Notes under the pieces: model-generated
Databases searched by the model: none
Seen by the model: only the letters and a program-made list of their open reading frames with translations
Told to the model about the DNA's origin: nothing
Made by a program: the position numbers and the translations under genes
Assembly (NCBI GenBank): GCA_002317475.1
Contig: DCIS01000169.1
Coordinates: 1 to 32,510, forward strand
DNA: 32,510 nt
Source of the DNA: Prevotellaceae bacterium UBA1720
GTDB taxonomy: Bacteria; Bacteroidota; Bacteroidia; Bacteroidales; Bacteroidaceae
Direction of reading: 5' to 3'
Part shown: positions 25,634 through 32,510 of the stretch, in pieces
Layout of the letters: every line of letters starts with the position of its first letter
Position numbering within the stretch: position 1 is the stretch's first letter

Positions 25634-27853
25634 TTACTGATTGAAATCAAAGAATTCTTTTGGACGACTAGAGTAAAGTTTGTCGAAGGTGTCTGCACCA
25701 TAGATCTGCGGGTGCGAGCCCCACGTCTTGGACACTAACTGTTCGTACAGAGTTCCGTATGTGATGTCAGGATTCTCTTCCATCAGGCTGATTACATTCT
25801 TCGTGAAGAGATCGGCCATCATGGTGTTGTATGTGTTGTCGAAACAGATGGTTTTGGATATCTCCTGATTATTGGCCGAGGTGATAAACAACAGGTGTTT
25901 TGCCTTGCTATCGTTTACCGCCTCGCCTACACTTCCACTGTAACAAGGCTCTGTGATCCATAGCATCTTGCGATATTTGCGGTCCTGCTCATACTTTGCA
26001 AAGAATTCCTTCAGCATGTTGCGAGTTAATCCTGTGCCACTCTTGCCCCACACAAAATAGCCGGGGTTGCCATGACCGCTCCAGTAGACCAGGACATTCG
26101 AACCATCGTCGGTGTCCATCACACGCTTCAGTCGGCCATTGTCAGAATCGCCATTCAGGATTCTCAGCACGTCCTGTGGACCTTTCAATTCTGCCAACTG
26201 ATAGTCAACACTATAATCGCCCTCACGATAGATGCATTCTCCCTTCCAGTTGCGTATTTCACCGGGATAGGGATTCTTGCTGTTTTGGGTAAAATCGTGC
26301 TGGGCAACGACGATGATATGAGAGGGATCATAATGGTTCTTGATGAGTAAGCGATACATCTCCAACACATCCGCTGTGTGGCGATAGTTGTCCCAGTCCG
26401 AACTGCCCGACACCAGAAGTGCCCAGCGGCTCGTGGCAGGTGTGTCGTATGTCACTGCCTGACCATCCACCTTTTTGAACATACGCGAAGCCTGTTCCCA
26501 GTTCACCGTGTTACTGGCCGTGCGGGATGTACCATCTTTAGTGAGGTTGTCTATTTTTTCAAGAAATGAAGAATAATCGTCGAATGCATCTACAACATAA
26601 TCCAGATGCCAGAAAGCATAGATCGTTCTGGTGGACGAGGACTGAATGTCCGGATCGAAATTTATGCTACCCGAAGCTCCGGTAATGTTGTACTTGACAT
26701 TATGATTGATGAGTTGGTCAACGATATCGATAATATCGTATCTGTCCCAACCTGATATCTCCTGGCGCTCACTTCCATCAGCATTTTTTGAAGCAACGAT
26801 GTCTGCCACAGATTCGGCATAAGTCAGCTTCCCATTACAGTAATAATGGTTGATACTGGCAAGTGATGCAATCTCCATGGCATCATAGACAAGGCTGGTA
26901 TGACTGGAATTTAGAATATCGCTAGTATACACAAAAAGCTCAAATCCTCGCGCAGGATCGGCTGTTGGTGATATGCCATAAACATTATCGAGATGCTGTT
27001 GATAGTCAAGTTTGCGGATTTGTAATGAATATGCCCAGCCTGAGAACATCAGTTTCGGACTACCAGCATGGCCATACTTTTCATTAGCAGATAGCATCAA
27101 CATCGCCTCTTCCTCTGAAGCTGGTGCACAGAGCAGGACGCTTATTGTTGTATCTTGCAAGGCTTTGACGAACGTTTCTTCTATCTCAGCATCGGTAGCT
27201 TGAGGGCTATACTGATAGATATCACCTAGATTCACATTCAGCTCGGAAGCCTCGTAACCAATCCAGTTCAGGTAGGTGGCACCCGTAGCACCACTACTGG
27301 CAATAAGCCCCATTTTCTTACCATCCTTCATGAATAACGCGCCTTCGGCCATCATCAGACGCAACTGGGTAACGTCGCTCTCGCATAGACTCCAGAAGAA
27401 GCCTTTGCTGGAATTCATACGACAGATTTCGGTTGCAGTACAAAAGGGTGCAATCACTGGTTTCTGACGACGACTACACTTCTGGGTAAAAGTGAGGACA
27501 TGCTCATTGTAGAAGGGGCCAATGATCATTTTTACATTGTCGTCATTGGCGAGGCGTTCTGACAGTGCATCCAGGTCTTCCTGATTTTCATCATAGAAGG
27601 TGAACTGGGGGCTGATGATTGTATCAGCTCCTGCTTTCGTCTGTCCCTTCAGAATACTGTTAAGGAGCAATTCCTCCGCTGCCTCCCAGTCCGACTTGTG
27701 CAAATCGTCCATGGGTAGCACAACGGCAATTTCTGTGAAAATGGTCGGCTTGTTCCCGTTGGGGTCTGTCTCAATTTGTTCCTTGTCACAAGCGGCAAAC
27801 ACCAGACAAAGCAAAATGCTCAAAAACAAGTATATGGTAATCTTATTCTTCAT
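25634..27853 (-). CDS. lipoprotein: ligand-binding-type domain fused to legumain-like C13 cysteine peptidase
   Basis: The 739-residue lipoprotein has its signal ending at FAAC (C22). Residues about 38-420 look like a type 1 periplasmic binding protein (AVVLPMDD, MIIGPFYNEHV, KKMGLIASSGATGA, FSGWAYS). From 476 the sequence becomes strikingly legumain-like: WALLVSGSSDWDNYRHTAD (477-495), LVYWSGHGNPGYF with the catalytic His at 594, and YRKMLWITEPCYSGS with the catalytic Cys at 637. Family C13 cleaves after Asn or Asp and includes GPI transamidase; bacterial members are poorly studied. Both catalytic residues are intact. It overlaps the upstream gene by 4 bp (ATGA), so translation is coupled. 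A sensor-controlled extracytoplasmic protease acting on co-encoded surface proteins is a natural hypothesis. Confidence 0.9.
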   Translation of the reverse strand: MKNKITIYLFLSILLCLVFAACDKEQIETDPNGNKPTIFTEIAVVLPMDDLHKSDWEAAEELLLNSILKGQTKAGADTIISPQFTFYDENQEDLDALSERLANDDNVKMIIGPFYNEHVLTFTQKCSRRQKPVIAPFCTATEICRMNSSKGFFWSLCESDVTQLRLMMAEGALFMKDGKKMGLIASSGATGATYLNWIGYEASELNVNLGDIYQYSPQATDAEIEETFVKALQDTTISVLLCAPASEEEAMLMLSANEKYGHAGSPKLMFSGWAYSLQIRKLDYQQHLDNVYGISPTADPARGFELFVYTSDILNSSHTSLVYDAMEIASLASINHYYCNGKLTYAESVADIVASKNADGSERQEISGWDRYDIIDIVDQLINHNVKYNITGASGSINFDPDIQSSSTRTIYAFWHLDYVVDAFDDYSSFLEKIDNLTKDGTSRTASNTVNWEQASRMFKKVDGQAVTYDTPATSRWALLVSGSSDWDNYRHTADVLEMYRLLIKNHYDPSHIIVVAQHDFTQNSKNPYPGEIRNWKGECIYREGDYSVDYQLAELKGPQDVLRILNGDSDNGRLKRVMDTDDGSNVLVYWSGHGNPGYFVWGKSGTGLTRNMLKEFFAKYEQDRKYRKMLWITEPCYSGSVGEAVNDSKAKHLLFITSANNQEISKTICFDNTYNTMMADLFTKNVISLMEENPDITYGTLYEQLVSKTWGSHPQIYGADTFDKLYSSRPKEFFDFNQ

Positions 27854-28977
27854 TTTCCGTTATAGTATTTTTGTTCTGCTTCAGCGGCTATTTCTCGGAT
27901 ATCTTTATCGCAGAGTATTGCAGCAGTATAGTAGTCAGTAGGAGCCAAAAGCCCCAGAACATAGTCACCCAATGTATTGTTTAACATATCATATACCACA
28001 ATTTGGTCGGGTTTCGTTTGGCTTGTTCCTGTTCTCCAAGAAATCCAATTCTCCAAAAAAACTAAGACCACGTCACCTGTCTTTTTGAATATTTGATAGC
28101 GGATATAAGGTCCGTAATAAGACTTAGGATAGGCATTCTCGCACACGGTGAGGCGCTTGTTGTTGTAGTCGCCTCCAAACAATGTGCGTCTGAATACCAG
28201 TGATCGTAATGCTCCCATCTGGCCACCACCATTTATGCAAACCACGTTGTCATATCCTGCATTAAAAAGTGAGTCGCTTGCCTCAGCACATCGACTTTCT
28301 TCATATTCTATGTCGTCAACCACAGGGACCTCGTCGGGGTTACCTCCTGCAGCAGCATAGCCATCCAGCCACCCTTGTCGGGCATCGATCATTACGTGGC
28401 TGTAATTGTTGGCAAGCAAAAGTGCTGGCTTGTCCCCATCTTTTTTGGCCATGTATCCAGACTCCCATGCAGGTCCATAAAGAGGCAGGTCACGATAGTA
28501 GGTTCGTGAGTCATTATAGTTGTGACGGTTTAAGACCAAGACGTCACGACGACTGTCTTCCCGCCATTTGTTGATATCCACCATCATGTCCTCATACATC
28601 TCGTCTGCCAGGATAAGCATGTGGTAGGTGTAATTGTTAAGAGGCGGGTTGTCATCCCAGTTTTGAAGCTTGCTTTTTGCTTCATCTGTATTGTTCGGAG
28701 AGATAAAGTGGTATAATACGCTGGTGCCAGGAAAAAGATAATCCGCTGAATTGGTAACTAAACTAACTGTTACGTTAATCAAGTCGCTATACGAACAATC
28801 ACCCAATCCATTGACAGGATAGACAACCGTGATTTCAATTTTTGTCTTCTGTGGTTCGACTTCATCCTCTTCCCCTTTGCAGGATACCAACAGAAAGACG
28901 AAGCAGAGCAATAGACCGAACTGATGTCCGTGGATGATTGAAAATATGTTTTGTTTTAATATTCCTAAATGTTTCAT
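27850..28977 (-). CDS. periplasmic-binding-protein-like lipoprotein
   Basis: The 375-residue lipoprotein (signal ending LLVSC, C33, followed by KGEEDE) appears alpha/beta with the rhythm of a type 1 solute-binding protein, most like the BMP/PnrA group: VVYPVNGLGD, ALLLANNYSHVMIDARQGWL, DGYAAAGG, NAGYDNVVCINGGGQMGA, VVLVFLENW. No transporter permease or ATPase is nearby, so it is more likely a sensor than a transport component. The start is set at 28977 because the longer frame (ATG at 29070) would put 31 hydrophilic residues before the signal peptide and begins at the predicted transcript start. It is the first gene after the terminator and promoter at 29.08-29.24 kb and is coupled to the protease gene. 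Confidence 0.8.
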   Translation of the reverse strand: MKHLGILKQNIFSIIHGHQFGLLLCFVFLLVSCKGEEDEVEPQKTKIEITVVYPVNGLGDCSYSDLINVTVSLVTNSADYLFPGTSVLYHFISPNNTDEAKSKLQNWDDNPPLNNYTYHMLILADEMYEDMMVDINKWREDSRRDVLVLNRHNYNDSRTYYRDLPLYGPAWESGYMAKKDGDKPALLLANNYSHVMIDARQGWLDGYAAAGGNPDEVPVVDDIEYEESRCAEASDSLFNAGYDNVVCINGGGQMGALRSLVFRRTLFGGDYNNKRLTVCENAYPKSYYGPYIRYQIFKKTGDVVLVFLENWISWRTGTSQTKPDQIVVYDMLNNTLGDYVLGLLAPTDYYTAAILCDKDIREIAAEAEQKYYNGK

Positions 28978-29081
28978 AATCGCAAATTTGAAATATATAG
29001 TTTGACTGCGAATTGTACTCCCTTCTTCTGTCGGCTGGATTTGTTTTTTATTATAATATCGCGCGCTCATAATAGGGTACG

Positions 29082-29089
29082 CAAAATTA
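29082..29089 (-). promoter_or_regulatory. candidate -7 element for the MACPF/protease operon
   Basis: On the minus strand TAATTTTG (29089-29082) is a full TAnnTTTG match. TTTTG words occur further upstream at 29115-29119 and 29120-29124, but the spacing (25 nt or more) is longer than usual. The predicted start of transcription is near 29076, about 100 nt before the chosen ATG at 28977. Confidence 0.4.
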
Positions 29090-29203
29090 ACAATAAATAA
29101 TATCTTTAACGTTACAAAACAAAAGTTTCACAATTAATGTCAAATTATTGCTATTTTGTAACAATGAATTACCCCAACTACGCCCTTTTCTCATAATTTT
29201 GAC

Positions 29204-29238
29204 AAAAAAAGCGCTCGCTGCGTTTGGGCAGCGAGCGC
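29204..29238 (-). terminator. strong intrinsic terminator after the regulator operon
   Basis: A perfect 11-bp stem (29211-29221 with 29228-29238, GCGCTCGCTGC arms) with a 6-nt loop is followed on the minus strand by seven T. It separates the regulator unit (29.3-32.5 kb) from the long MACPF unit. Confidence 0.85.
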
Positions 29239-29290
29239 AAAGGGTTAATGATTATCCTTGTTGTGAAATCACGACCTTAAGATAAGGCTA

Positions 29291-29833
29291 CTATTTGTTG
29301 TTATATTGCATGGTGCTCTGGAAAGACTCAGCCAATTCCGTAAGGTAATCTTCGTCAAACTGGAAAGGCTTGCCTTCCTCCGTTTCAAAGACTGAGCCCT
29401 TTTCCTCGCTACCACCTGAAGCGGATCCGTTGCTATAGGTGGTGCGGATCACCCTCAAGGTGAGCTGTGTACGACCAGAGATATTCTCTCTCCATGTGCT
29501 TTTAAGTTTGAAGGTGGAGTTAACCGATACGCTGGTACTCTTGGCTACCTCGAACTCGTCAGCGCCAGTCGTCTTGCCTTTCCATTTCCCCAAGATATCG
29601 CTTACCTCCTTGTCTTGCTTTAGAGGGTAAGTCGTCTTTTGGTCTCCCACGGTCTTGGTGATGGCGACGTCATAGATGTCAAAGATGTCGTTGGATACGA
29701 CAAATTCAAAATGATACTTGGCGTTTTGATCCTGAGGTGTAGGTTCGTCCTCATCATTGCCACATGATACGAGTGACACACTCATCAAACATACTGACAC
29801 GAGGGCCAGCAAAGAAAAGAAAAATTTCTTCAT
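29291..29833 (-). CDS. small lipoprotein of unknown function
   Basis: The 180-residue lipoprotein has its signal ending at LVSC (C24) followed by GNDEDE. The mature part looks beta-rich (YHFEFVVSNDIFDIYDVAI, TSVSVNSTFKLKS, RTQLTLRVIRTTYS) with a Gly/Ser loop near 138-145, suggesting a single beta-sandwich. No family is recognised. It lies 15 bp after the AraC-type regulator gene and just before a strong terminator, so it is the last gene of that unit. A ligand or accessory factor for the membrane regulator is possible but not shown by the sequence. Confidence 0.8.
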   Translation of the reverse strand: MKKFFFSLLALVSVCLMSVSLVSCGNDEDEPTPQDQNAKYHFEFVVSNDIFDIYDVAITKTVGDQKTTYPLKQDKEVSDILGKWKGKTTGADEFEVAKSTSVSVNSTFKLKSTWRENISGRTQLTLRVIRTTYSNGSASGGSEEKGSVFETEEGKPFQFDEDYLTELAESFQSTMQYNNK

Positions 29834-29848
29834 AATTTTTATAACAAA

Positions 29849-31597
29849 TTAATTATTAATTGGTGTTTTTGTCCATTCGTTGGGCGTCATACCCACGATA
29901 TTTTTGAAATGTCGGTACAGGCTGACGCGGTTGTCAAAGCCACAGGCATCGGCCAACTGATCGTTGGTTATGTCTGGGTTCTGCTGCAGGATGGTCTTGG
30001 CATATTCAATGCGGTACTGGGCCAACCAGGTGCGATAGTTGACGCCTGACTGGGAGTTGATGGCGTTGGAGAGGTAGAGACGATTGGTCTGAACCAGTGC
30101 AGCCAGTGCGTTGATATCGAACTTGGGATCCATAAAAGGCTTCTGTGTTTCCATGATGTGCTGAGCACATCGGTATATATCTTCCAGTGACTTCTGACGC
30201 TGGTCAGGAGACTTCTCTTCCGTACATGCATTTTTGATGATTTCCAGTTCCTCCTGTGCCTTGTCAAGTTCTTCATGCGTCTTGTCAAGTTCTACCTCGA
30301 GAGCTTTACGATGTACTCGCAACCGACGTATCAGGTAGAAGGCTGTGATACTGATGACAAGTGCCAGCAATGATACAAGAGCGATGACGGAGAGCAGCAA
30401 CTTTTGTTCGGTCTGCTCGTGGAGCTGCTGTTCGTCTTGTAACTGTAACTGGGTCGTAGCATGTGCTACCACCGTCCGCATACTATGCTTCTCTATACTA
30501 TCATTCAGACAGAAGATGCGCTGTACCAGACGGTCAGCCTCCTGGGTGCGTGCTGTGAGCATGCTTATGCGTAGCTCGTGTCGTAACAGTTGGACATAAC
30601 TGTCGCAGATTGTATCGTTCCTGAACATCTTCTTCAGTTCGGTGATTCGGCTCTGGGCTTCGTCATATCGGCCCAGTTCAATGAGTGGCTCAATGATCAT
30701 CCAGGTGGTGGAGGCGTCATCATTCTGCGGATTGGCCTCGAAACGTTCCAGCCAGTATTGGACGGAGTCTTGCTGGTGCTGCTTGGTGTAGATGTTGACC
30801 AGGTAACTGTGAAAGGATGTCTCGTTAAAGGCTATGAATTCCTCAAGAGCGGTACTGTCCTTCAGCATGCCCGTGGGGACATGTTTTACCTTATTTATAT
30901 TTATACGTAGATTGTCAAGTTTCTTTAGTGCCCCGAACACCTCGGATTTCGCCTCTTCATGTCGGTTGGTGAGATCGTAGGCATAGAAGAGTTTTTTTGT
31001 TAGATTAAAGTAGGCTACCAGTCCTGACCAACTTTGATCCTTCTGCAACATCTCCTTGGCTCGGTTTAGCGTGTCAAGTCCTTCCTCGTATTGTCCCATC
31101 TCGCAAAGCACAAGTCCCATACGACTTAGCATGTCTGCTTCCGAGCTATTCATCTCCTCCACGCCATGAGCTAACCGGATGCCGGCTCCGCAATAGCGTG
31201 CCACACCCATAACATTGCCTGTTGCGTGAGCTGCATTGGCCATCAGTCGGTACAGGTCTATCTGAAATTGAAGGACGTCATCGGTGTCTGGCAACTGTTC
31301 CCAGGCCTCGTTGTCAATCATGCGCTGGCACATTGCTATGCAACTGTCAGCATCGTCCTTTGCGCTGTACAGCACCATAGCCTTGAGATATTCGCTGCGT
31401 TGCGGCGTGAGGTTTCCCACTATTGTTGCCGAGTCCAGCAGCATGAGCGAACGGTCGGGCTCTGTCAGAAAGTGAGCCATAGCAGAGTCTTCGCTGTACA
31501 CAGTTGGTGCGCTGTTCGATGATTGTTGTCGCGAGGTGCATGACATCCACAGCAGCAGACTCGTTACGGATAAAAACAAAAAATGGATATGTTTCAC
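29849..31597 (-). CDS. membrane-anchored AraC-family regulator with helical-repeat sensor
   Basis: The 582-residue protein begins with a signal containing a lipobox-like WMSC (C20). Residues about 30-395 form helical TPR-like repeats (for example AEMGLVLCEMGQYEEGLDTL-type units near 155-185), expected in the periplasm. A membrane segment at 401-424 and a short coiled coil (about 430-456) lead to a cytoplasmic AraC DNA-binding domain at 488-577, with helices around INALAALVQTNRLYLSNAI and ITNDQLADACGFDNRVSLYRHF and the terminal MTPNEW. This architecture is widespread in Prevotella and Bacteroides for sensing envelope or nutrient signals. It lies 15 bp after the DUF3667 gene and 15 bp before the small lipoprotein. 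It is the nearest candidate regulator of the MACPF unit; that is inference. Confidence 0.9.
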   Translation of the reverse strand: MKHIHFLFLSVTSLLLWMSCTSRQQSSNSAPTVYSEDSAMAHFLTEPDRSLMLLDSATIVGNLTPQRSEYLKAMVLYSAKDDADSCIAMCQRMIDNEAWEQLPDTDDVLQFQIDLYRLMANAAHATGNVMGVARYCGAGIRLAHGVEEMNSSEADMLSRMGLVLCEMGQYEEGLDTLNRAKEMLQKDQSWSGLVAYFNLTKKLFYAYDLTNRHEEAKSEVFGALKKLDNLRININKVKHVPTGMLKDSTALEEFIAFNETSFHSYLVNIYTKQHQQDSVQYWLERFEANPQNDDASTTWMIIEPLIELGRYDEAQSRITELKKMFRNDTICDSYVQLLRHELRISMLTARTQEADRLVQRIFCLNDSIEKHSMRTVVAHATTQLQLQDEQQLHEQTEQKLLLSVIALVSLLALVISITAFYLIRRLRVHRKALEVELDKTHEELDKAQEELEIIKNACTEEKSPDQRQKSLEDIYRCAQHIMETQKPFMDPKFDINALAALVQTNRLYLSNAINSQSGVNYRTWLAQYRIEYAKTILQQNPDITNDQLADACGFDNRVSLYRHFKNIVGMTPNEWTKTPINN

Positions 31598-31612
31598 TTG
31601 TTGATCACTTAC

Positions 31613-32506
31613 TTACTGAAATACTAAATCGATATTGTCGTTTACTGCGTCAGGCAACTCAAGATTGAGTACGAGAACGATGGCCAGCATGACGAGCAAA
31701 ATGATGACCAGGGCTATGATAGGGAACAGAAACGCGAAGATGACAAGCTTGTACCATTTGATGTCGGTACAGATGCGTATGGTCATCAGAAAGACCAGAT
31801 ACATGGCGCCAATCATTATCAGTCCTATTGTGAATTCGTAATCTTCTATGGATGGGAAGATCAGTTGCAGGACATCTTCTATAATGATAAGCATAGCAAA
31901 ATAGCAGACCAGATAGAGCAGCACATGCAAAGACTCGGACAGATTGAACGCCTGGTCCTTGAGCTTCAATATCTTGAGAGTGCCAGTGAGTGCAGGAGAA
32001 ACCATGATGCAGAAAAACATAATGGAGCGCTGCAGATCGGTCCATACCCAATACCAGAACGACAGCAAACTGTAGGAAATGGGATACACACCCTGCAGTT
32101 CTGACCATGACTCGGGGAACTCGGAATGGGTATTGTCGTTTCCTGGAAAGAGATAGTCGATGGCAATGAGTATGATGAGGAGCATCAACGGTTCGATATA
32201 CTCCACCCGGTACCCATTGAGGTAGTCACGAATCATATAGGCTGGTCGGTAGAAGAGGTTGACCAAGGTATGGAGCAGTCCTCGGTCCCAGCCGAAAGTC
32301 CTGCTAATCACGCTGTTGGCTGAATCCTTCAGGTTGAGTCGCTGCGTGCTGGCTCGCTGACGACATCGTGGACAGTAGTCGCCACGGAATGTCGTGCCAC
32401 AGTTGAGGCAGACGTGCTCCTCCGCCTCTTCAAGGTTGATAGCCGTCATGTGACTGCCATCTCGCATTTTGTTGTTTATATTCTCAAGCATTGTCTGTTG
32501 GAGCAT
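31613..32506 (-). CDS. zinc-ribbon integral membrane protein, DUF3667 type
   Basis: The protein is about 297 residues; an upstream start outside the window is possible, because the frame is still open at the edge. A zinc ribbon of four Cys (33, 36, 45, 48: CLNCG...CPRC) is followed by a segment typical of DUF3667 (GWDRGLLHTLVNLFYRPAYM, IRDYLNGYRVEYIEP, with Pro-106 before the first helix). Roughly five membrane segments follow (about 107-120, 160-180, 193-213, 225-243, 252-280). The function of DUF3667 proteins is unknown. It opens the visible regulator unit. Alternative Met codons lie at residues 6, 14 and 20. Confidence 0.82.
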   Translation of the reverse strand: MLQQTMLENINNKMRDGSHMTAINLEEAEEHVCLNCGTTFRGDYCPRCRQRASTQRLNLKDSANSVISRTFGWDRGLLHTLVNLFYRPAYMIRDYLNGYRVEYIEPLMLLIILIAIDYLFPGNDNTHSEFPESWSELQGVYPISYSLLSFWYWVWTDLQRSIMFFCIMVSPALTGTLKILKLKDQAFNLSESLHVLLYLVCYFAMLIIIEDVLQLIFPSIEDYEFTIGLIMIGAMYLVFLMTIRICTDIKWYKLVIFAFLFPIIALVIILLVMLAIVLVLNLELPDAVNDNIDLVFQ

Positions 32507-32510
32507 TGAG

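Noticed and set aside
27850..28977. Nutrient ABC transporter operon
   Set aside because: No permease or transporter ATPase gene is present on either side; only the binding-protein resemblance exists.
28978..29070. Longer start (ATG at 29070) for the binding-protein-like lipoprotein
   Set aside because: It would place 31 hydrophilic residues before a normal lipoprotein signal and would begin almost at the predicted transcription start. The ATG at 28977 is better.

Overview
The window looks like chromosome from a Bacteroidales bacterium, most likely Prevotella-like. The reasons are: many lipoproteins whose lipid-accepting Cys is followed by Ser-Asp-Asp; promoters of the Bacteroidota type (TTTG/TTG, about 19-20 nt, TAnnTTTG); few visible Shine-Dalgarno sites; a BspA-type leucine-rich-repeat surface protein with a typical Prevotella C-terminal end; and an AraC regulator with a periplasmic helical-repeat sensor. 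No rRNA, tRNA, CRISPR array, transposase or phage gene was seen. All confident genes are on the minus strand, so transcription runs from high to low coordinates.

Right end (32.5-29.2 kb): a three-gene unit made of a zinc-ribbon membrane protein (DUF3667 type), a membrane-anchored AraC-family regulator and a small lipoprotein. It closes with a strong intrinsic terminator at 29204-29238.

Centre (29.0-4.6 kb): a long co-directional run of secreted proteins that could be one operon. In order of transcription: a periplasmic-binding-protein-like lipoprotein; a lipoprotein that fuses a ligand-binding-type region to a legumain-type (C13) cysteine peptidase, with start and stop codons overlapping the previous gene; a 1690-residue BspA LRR/GLUG surface protein; four MACPF-type lipoproteins in a row; a short lipoprotein; a fifth MACPF-type lipoprotein with a Gly/Asn/Asp-rich insert; then four long paralogous lipoproteins of a family I do not recognise, and a truncated copy of one of them. 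The short lipoprotein is the N-terminal domain of that unknown family standing alone, so the two families are interleaved. Gaps are mostly 8-48 bp. Three of the larger gaps near the distal end contain GC-rich hairpins. My reading is a cell-envelope system in which a ligand-sensing protease pair is encoded with a set of pore-forming-type proteins and a set of variable companion lipoproteins. The protease-to-pore link is inference from gene order only.

Left end (4.6-0 kb): a non-coding stretch with family repeats and a plus-strand remnant of a response-regulator receiver domain, then a two-gene unit with its own promoter (an AAA ATPase with a DUF234/nuclease-like C-terminus, and a 622-residue protein resembling DUF3843). 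A clear plus-strand promoter lies at 72-102 with only a very short ORF behind it.
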